Shown here: piece by piece, positions 6,169 to 10,227 of the stretch
Numbering within the stretch: position 1 is the stretch's first letter
Layout of the letters: each line of letters begins with the position of its first letter
Position numbers and translations under genes: made by a program
DNA from: Opitutales bacterium
GTDB taxonomy: Bacteria > Verrucomicrobiota > Verrucomicrobiia > Opitutales > JAFGAQ01
Direction of reading: 5' to 3'
Assembly (NCBI GenBank): GCA_028704125.1
Contig: JAQVLM010000069.1
Location: forward strand, 1-10,227
Length of the DNA stretch: 10,227 nt
The notes under the pieces: generated by a model
What the model was told of the DNA's origin: nothing
Database searches by the model: none
The model's input: the letters and a program-made list of their open reading frames with translations, nothing else

Positions 6169-6564
6169 ATGAAATCGCTCATTGTTGAAGACGACTTCAC
6201 CAGCTCGCTTCTGCTTCAGGAAATCCTGAAGCAAATTGGTCCTGTGGATGTGGCCTCCAATGGTGTCGAAGCGGTTGCGGCAGCTGCACAAGCGGTTGAA
6301 GCCGGAGAACCCTACACGCTGATCTGTCTGGACATTATGATGCCGGACATGGATGGGCTTGAAGCATTGAAGCGCATCCGGGAGATTGAGGATCAGCACT
6401 CCATCGCACTGGGAACGGGTTCGAGCATCATGATGACGACCTCACTCTCGGACACGCGATCCATGACCGAAGCCTACAAAAACCTTTGCGACGCATACAT
6501 CACGAAACCGATCGATCAGGCTCAGCTTCATGAGGCCTTAAGGAATCTGAATCTGATCCTTTAG
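6169..6564 (+). CDS. Stand-alone receiver (CheY-like) response regulator
   Basis: This 131-residue protein consists of one receiver domain without an output domain. Acidic residues Glu7-Asp8-Asp9 begin the fold. Asp55 in CLDIMMPDMDG is the phosphoacceptor, Thr90 or Thr91 in MMTTSL fills the switch position, and Lys113 in YITKPI completes the site. It begins 18 bases after the REC-Hpt gene and is almost certainly cotranscribed. The gene has an AAAGG six bases before its ATG, one of the few purine-rich upstream elements in the window. It is the likely recipient of phosphoryl groups from His250 of the upstream Hpt domain, or a phosphate sink. Its output must come through protein-protein contact, with a target that cannot be named from sequence. 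Confidence 0.94.
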   Translation: MKSLIVEDDFTSSLLLQEILKQIGPVDVASNGVEAVAAAAQAVEAGEPYTLICLDIMMPDMDGLEALKRIREIEDQHSIALGTGSSIMMTTSLSDTRSMTEAYKNLCDAYITKPIDQAQLHEALRNLNLIL

Positions 6565-6661
6565 CCGCTCTCTCCCTCCCACAGGCACCCCATCCGCAAG
6601 AATCCTCCACGGCAGTCCGGAAGTGGATTATCGCGGGAACACCCGGCATCACTCCATATTA

Positions 6662-6683
6662 GCAAGTTTAATAAGCCACTTGC
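6662..6683. promoter_or_regulatory. Candidate operator: 6-base inverted repeat upstream of sulP
   Basis: GCAAGT (6662-6667) and ACTTGC (6678-6683) are perfect inverted copies around a 10-base AT-rich centre. The half-site spacing of about 16 bases (1.5 helical turns) resembles dimeric regulator sites. It lies about 90 bases before the transporter start. No regulator family can be named. Confidence 0.35.
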
Positions 6684-6734
6684 ATAAAGGGATATACGAC
6701 AAACGGATAGCTTAAAACCCCTTGACTCGAAACC

Positions 6735-6749
6735 GTCACAGTGACGTCA
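6735..6749. promoter_or_regulatory. Overlapping palindromes just upstream of sulP
   Basis: GTCACAGTGAC (6735-6745) is an odd-centred perfect dyad, and TGACGTCA (6742-6749) is a perfect 8-base palindrome sharing its right half. Outer bases AAACC (6730-6734) and GGTTT (6754-6758) can also pair, so the transcript could form a hairpin followed by a T-run just before the start codon. It may be an operator, an attenuator-like hairpin or the terminator of the receiver operon. Confidence 0.35.
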
Positions 6750-6774
6750 TCGGTGGTTTTTGTTGAATGAGCAT

Positions 6775-8535
6775 ATGCCAAACAGGAATCTTCCGTTCCC
6801 TTCCTTCAGGCCTCGGCTGTTGGAAGTCTTTTCCCGAAAATACACCCGATCCGACCTCTCGTCGGACCTGATGGCCGGCATCACGGTTGGACTGATTGCC
6901 CTACCGCTTGCCCTCGCACTCGGGATCGCCAGTATCCCACCCGGCACGGCCACGCCCTTTCCCGCGCCAGCACTCGGGATATTCACCGCAATCTTCGCCG
7001 GCTTCGTAGTGGCGGCCCTTGGCGGAAGCCGGGTTCAAATCGGAGGACCGACAGCCGCATTCATCCCGATTGTCCTTCTCATTGTAGAGAAACACGGCTA
7101 CAGCGGCCTGGTCATTGCCACGATCATGGCTGGGATGATTCTGCTGCTGATGGGTATCACCCGCATGGGAACCCTCATCAAGTATATTCCCTGGCCCGTC
7201 ACCAGTGGCTTCACCACCGGGATTGCCGTCTCAATCATGGCGACTCAGGTTGCCGACATCCTCGGGATCAGAGCGGAAACAGCCGCACCACGGGAATTCA
7301 TCGAGAAAGTGATCTGGATCGGGGAAAACATCGGACTAACCCATCTTCCAACAGGCATACTCGGTTTGGTGTGCATGGCGATCATCTATTTCTGGCCGCG
7401 TCTCGGGATCAAACGCATTCCCGGATCAATCGTTGCCATGCTTGGAGCGACTATTGCGGTTCTTCTGATTAAAACAGGTGATAGTGGAGCCATTGCAACA
7501 GTTGGATCCCAGTTCGGGGCTCAAGCGATTCCCGCAAGCCTTCCTCCATTCAGCATGCCGGAGATCAATCTCGACCTTATCCGGGATTTGCTCGGACCTG
7601 CCACCGCTATCGCCGTTCTGGGCGCAATTGAGTCCCTGCTGTCGGCTGTTGTCGCAGATGGTCTTTCCGGAGATCACCATGACAGCAACACCGAGCTCAT
7701 CGCTCAGGGGATAGCGAACATCGTATGCCCCTTCTTCGGAGGGCTTCCCGCAACCGGGGCGATCGCCCGCACCTCCGCAAACATCAACAATGGCGGCAAA
7801 AGTCCAGTAGCCGGGATCGTTCATGCGATCACACTCCTCGCCATCGTGCTGGTATTCGCCCGATACGCCGCCTATGTGCCGATGGCTGCAATGGCCGCTG
7901 TCCTGATCATGGTCGCATTCCGCATGGGTGAATGGCACGAAATGTCCCGGCTCGGAAAGATGACCAAGAGTGACGCCCTCGTGCTGCTGACGACTTTTGG
8001 ACTGACTGTTATCTTCGATCTCGTGATCGCGGTAGAAGTCGGGATGGTTCTCGCAGCGATACTCTTTATCCGGCGCGTGTCGGATTCCACGGAAGTATCG
8101 CGGGTCACCAGCGAGGATGTGCTCGAGACCCAGGCACAATTGGCTCAAGGCAAAGAGATTCCCGATGGTGTCATCGCATACCGCATCTTTGGACCCTTCC
8201 TATTCGGAGCTGCAGAAAAGATGCAGGATGCCCTTCTGCGCGTGGGTGAGTTTCCCAAAATACTCATCTTGAGGCTGCACCTTGTCACCGCAATGGACGC
8301 CACCTCTCTCCACGCGCTTCAGAGTGTCATCGAACGTTCCAGGATCATTGGCAGCACCGTGATCATTTCCGGGATTCACCGTCAACCCCTTGATCTCCTC
8401 AGAAAGTCAGGCTTCATTGAACTGATCGGACGCCCGAATCTGTGTGCCAGTTTCGACGATGCACTGAAACGTTCGAGAGAGCTGTTGGCCGAATCCGGCA
8501 AATATCCGTCTGAACAACCATCCCAGCAGGGTTGA
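6775..8535 (+). CDS. SulP/SLC26-family anion transporter with STAS domain
   Basis: From the ATG at 6775 the product is 586 residues, the usual length for bacterial SulP proteins (COG0659). The membrane domain spans about residues 30-435 and opens with the family stretch DLMAGITVGLIALPLALALG (31-50). GGPTAAFIP (90-98) and ESLLSAVVADGLSGDHHDSN (286-305) belong to the transport core, and ELIAQGIAN plus GGLPATGAIARTSANINNGG (322-341) follow. A cytoplasmic STAS domain occupies about 467-572, with MDATSLHAL (507-515) at the regulatory loop. Such proteins carry sulfate, bicarbonate, C4-dicarboxylates or other anions across the inner membrane, usually by proton or sodium symport. The substrate cannot be told from sequence, and no sulfur-assimilation or carbonic anhydrase gene is adjacent. 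An alternative TTG start at 6760 would add five residues. Confidence 0.92.
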   Translation: MPNRNLPFPSFRPRLLEVFSRKYTRSDLSSDLMAGITVGLIALPLALALGIASIPPGTATPFPAPALGIFTAIFAGFVVAALGGSRVQIGGPTAAFIPIVLLIVEKHGYSGLVIATIMAGMILLLMGITRMGTLIKYIPWPVTSGFTTGIAVSIMATQVADILGIRAETAAPREFIEKVIWIGENIGLTHLPTGILGLVCMAIIYFWPRLGIKRIPGSIVAMLGATIAVLLIKTGDSGAIATVGSQFGAQAIPASLPPFSMPEINLDLIRDLLGPATAIAVLGAIESLLSAVVADGLSGDHHDSNTELIAQGIANIVCPFFGGLPATGAIARTSANINNGGKSPVAGIVHAITLLAIVLVFARYAAYVPMAAMAAVLIMVAFRMGEWHEMSRLGKMTKSDALVLLTTFGLTVIFDLVIAVEVGMVLAAILFIRRVSDSTEVSRVTSEDVLETQAQLAQGKEIPDGVIAYRIFGPFLFGAAEKMQDALLRVGEFPKILILRLHLVTAMDATSLHALQSVIERSRIIGSTVIISGIHRQPLDLLRKSGFIELIGRPNLCASFDDALKRSRELLAESGKYPSEQPSQQG

Positions 8536-8548
8536 TTGCCTTTCGGCT

Positions 8549-8590
8549 TTTGGTGCCATTCGCACTCGAAGTCTCCCCGCTGGAACCAAA
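8549..8590. terminator. Possible bidirectional terminator between convergent genes
   Basis: The 61 bases between the convergent transporter and TPR genes hold an imperfect dyad. TTTGGTGCC (8549-8557) pairs with GGAACCAAA (8582-8590), eight of nine positions, around a 24-base loop. The A/T ends of the arms would supply short U-runs on either strand. The long loop makes it a weak candidate. A smaller GCC-TTTC-GGC hairpin followed by TTTT (8538-8551) is an alternative on the plus strand. Confidence 0.35.
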
Positions 8591-8596
8591 GTTGTA

Positions 8597-10227
8597 TCAA
8601 GAGGAAGCATCACCCATGAGGCGCTGGACAAGATCGCCCTCATAGGGACTCAACTGTGCAGGATCAACACCCTGCATGTAATGGGCCGCTTGTTCCTTTT
8701 CGTCGACTGAGGCGAGCGCCAAGGCAAGGATCATCCTCCAACGCGGCGCCAGAGAGTCCCAGTCCACCTTGAAATGCCGCAACCGTTCCAGCACCTCCCG
8801 CGGCTCGCCCCGCATCACCATGGCCATAGCCCACGTCATGTGATAAGCCAACTTGGAAGGCTCTCCCTCAATCAACTGGTTCACCTCAGCCAGCGCCTCA
8901 TCACTGTCCTTGCCCATGATAATGGAATAATAGGCCCAATCATTCACCCACTCGGGCTGCTCGGAAAACCGTGTCTTCAGGCTGCGCAAGGACTCTAAAA
9001 AACGCCCATAATCACGATCCACAGCCAATCGATCGACCAGATAAGATCGAATGGCATCCACTGATTCCCCGGAGAACACGAGATCCCCCATGATCCGATT
9101 GGTTGTCCTGTCCTCTCCTCCGATCTTGTCACCCGACCGCAACAACAACCACAGCTGCTCCCTGCCTTCAACGGAAACGCTGCGCGCCCGGTTCCACAAA
9201 TGGTTCGCCTTCGCCAAATCCCCGGTCTCGAACTCCAACTCAGCATGCAACAGATACTGCCAAAAGGACTCCAGTGGCAGATTATCCCTCGAGATAAGCT
9301 CCCGAATCCGGTCCCATTGCTTCAAACGGGTCAGCAGTTGAATATGTAACAGAAAGGCATCCCGGCGCTCCAGCGCCTTTGGTTCGGGAATCACCTCCAA
9401 CCCCTGCTCCGGTATCCCATGGCGCAAACACCACCGGACCAGCATGTGTCGGCGGGTCTCGTCCTGCATGTCAGGATGGGAAGACAAGCCCTCAAAATAA
9501 TGCCCTGGGCTCTCCACTCCCAAACTGATCCCGTAATCCGCCAGAGTCAGCATCTCTTCAAACGAACGATGCCCATCCCTCAACTTTGCGCCAACCGCCG
9601 TTCTGAGTGAGACCGGCAGCACCTCCATCGACAACAATTCCCACAAACCCTCGCCTTGCATCAGCAGACGCTCCACTGCAGCGCGGGCAAGCGATTGATC
9701 GGACTCGTTGCCGACTTCATAGGCCAATCCGATTCCATGCAAGCGCTGGGCTGCCGAAAGCTCAGCATCCATTCGCATCATTTTTCTCGAATGCTCCAGA
9801 GCATCACTTCTGCGTCCCTGAAGGTATCGGAGCTTGCTCATGTTGTAATCCAGAACCGGATCATCTGGACTCTCCTCAGCAAGGCCGGTCAACACCGCTT
9901 CGGCACGATCCCATTCACGATTCACCAAAAGGCACTGAGTGTACGCAAGCGCATCATCCCTGGACAAATCCGGTGAGGCTGCAAGCGCACGGTCCCAAAA
10001 TCCTAGAGCCTCAGATGGGCGAACCCCGGTCAGCAAGATGCCCAAAGCGCGGTTCGGGGCAAATCCATCCGGATTCAGCACCAGCGCGGATCTGGCGCGC
10101 AAAGCGGCATTCGTCACCGCCTCCTGATCCTTCGGAGCACTCAAATAAGAGGCCACAGCATCTTTCGCGATCTGGTTGGCTCTCCATGCCTTCAATCCCC
10201 GATACGCCGGTTTTAGCCCGAAAAGAC
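8597..10227 (-). CDS. Large TPR-like repeat protein, N-terminus outside the window
   Basis: The frame runs from the TGA at 8597-8599 through the right window edge without a stop, so the gene is cut at its 5' end. Visible are about 542 residues. The first full codons read LFGLKPAYRGLKAWRANQIA, which looks like the stretch just after an N-terminal membrane anchor. Much of the rest is alpha-helical with degenerate TPR-like helix pairs, for example around PSEALGFWDRALAASPDL and EWDRAEAVLTGLAEESPDDP, and ALEHSRKMM. Helical repeat proteins of this kind scaffold protein complexes. No catalytic motif is visible and the partner is unknown. A TTG at 10195 could be taken as a start, but the open frame and continued character upstream argue against it. 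The gene is convergent with the transporter, 61 bases away. I have the impression of similar anchored TPR proteins in Verrucomicrobiota, which is recollection, not a search. Confidence 0.82.
   Translation of the reverse strand, partial: LFGLKPAYRGLKAWRANQIAKDAVASYLSAPKDQEAVTNAALRARSALVLNPDGFAPNRALGILLTGVRPSEALGFWDRALAASPDLSRDDALAYTQCLLVNREWDRAEAVLTGLAEESPDDPVLDYNMSKLRYLQGRRSDALEHSRKMMRMDAELSAAQRLHGIGLAYEVGNESDQSLARAAVERLLMQGEGLWELLSMEVLPVSLRTAVGAKLRDGHRSFEEMLTLADYGISLGVESPGHYFEGLSSHPDMQDETRRHMLVRWCLRHGIPEQGLEVIPEPKALERRDAFLLHIQLLTRLKQWDRIRELISRDNLPLESFWQYLLHAELEFETGDLAKANHLWNRARSVSVEGREQLWLLLRSGDKIGGEDRTTNRIMGDLVFSGESVDAIRSYLVDRLAVDRDYGRFLESLRSLKTRFSEQPEWVNDWAYYSIIMGKDSDEALAEVNQLIEGEPSKLAYHMTWAMAMVMRGEPREVLERLRHFKVDWDSLAPRWRMILALALASVDEKEQAAHYMQGVDPAQLSPYEGDLVQRLMGDASS

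Larger units (their letters stand above)
6565..6774 (+). promoter_or_regulatory. Upstream region of the SulP transporter gene
   Basis: These 210 bases separate the receiver gene from the transporter. The first 90 bases are GC-rich and show no clear terminator. From about 6655 the sequence becomes AT-rich and contains two dyad elements (6662-6683 and 6735-6749, listed separately). TTGACT at 6722-6727 resembles a -35 hexamer, but the hexamer 17 bases downstream (CGTCAT) is a poor -10, so no promoter is assigned firmly. The TTG codons at 6760 and 6763 are in frame with the transporter, but the ATG at 6775 is preferred as its start. Confidence 0.5.

Noticed and set aside
6760..6774. TTG start for the SulP transporter
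   Set aside because: It adds five residues before an ATG at 6775 and overlaps the hairpin/T-run. The ATG is the simpler choice, though TTG cannot be excluded.
10193..10195. TTG start for the TPR-like protein
   Set aside because: The frame is open upstream to the window edge and encodes a plausible continuation, so the true start lies outside.
1..10227. Mobile elements, CRISPR arrays, tRNA or rRNA genes
   Set aside because: No transposase or integrase motifs, no regularly spaced repeats and no tRNA-like sequence were seen on either strand.

Overview
The window is ordinary-looking bacterial chromosome, roughly 55% GC by eye, with tightly packed genes on both strands. No phage, insertion sequence, tRNA, rRNA or CRISPR structure was seen. 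The host looks Gram-negative: it has a cyclopropane-synthase-type lipid-modifying operon, an exported peroxiredoxin and a large TPR protein. Almost every gene lacks a recognisable Shine-Dalgarno sequence. The N-terminal region of the TPR protein resembles proteins I associate with Verrucomicrobiota, so that phylum is my low-confidence guess.

Positions 1-3762 (+ strand) hold a lipid-modification cluster. It starts with the last 18 codons of an upstream gene that overlaps a DUF1365 gene. A cyclopropane-fatty-acyl-phospholipid-synthase-like methyltransferase (COG2230), a DUF1295 membrane protein of the steroid-reductase/isoprenylcysteine-methyltransferase type, and a PrxQ/BCP-type peroxiredoxin with a signal peptide follow. 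The DUF1365, methyltransferase and DUF1295 genes recur together in many bacteria, and the set most likely modifies unsaturated acyl chains in membrane phospholipids. Two active-site positions of the methyltransferase differ from E. coli Cfa, so the product need not be a cyclopropane.

Positions 3763-4276 are a non-coding gap of 514 bases between convergent genes. It becomes AT-rich toward its right end and holds several dyad symmetries, including a long inverted repeat at 4162-4248. A minus-strand HAD-family hydrolase with a non-canonical motif I (4277-4969) follows.

Positions 5224-6564 (+) encode a two-gene phosphorelay module with no kinase: a REC-Hpt protein, then a stand-alone REC protein. 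A regulatory-looking gap with two dyad symmetries (6565-6774) leads to a SulP/SLC26 anion transporter with a C-terminal STAS domain (6775-8535). A convergent minus-strand TPR-like gene (8597 to the right edge) is cut by the window end, because its frame stays open through position 10227.

The most interesting items are the variant methyltransferase together with DUF1295, the kinase-less REC-Hpt/REC pair, the HAD protein lacking the second motif I aspartate, and the structured spacer at 3763-4276. I found no system that I can call clearly new.
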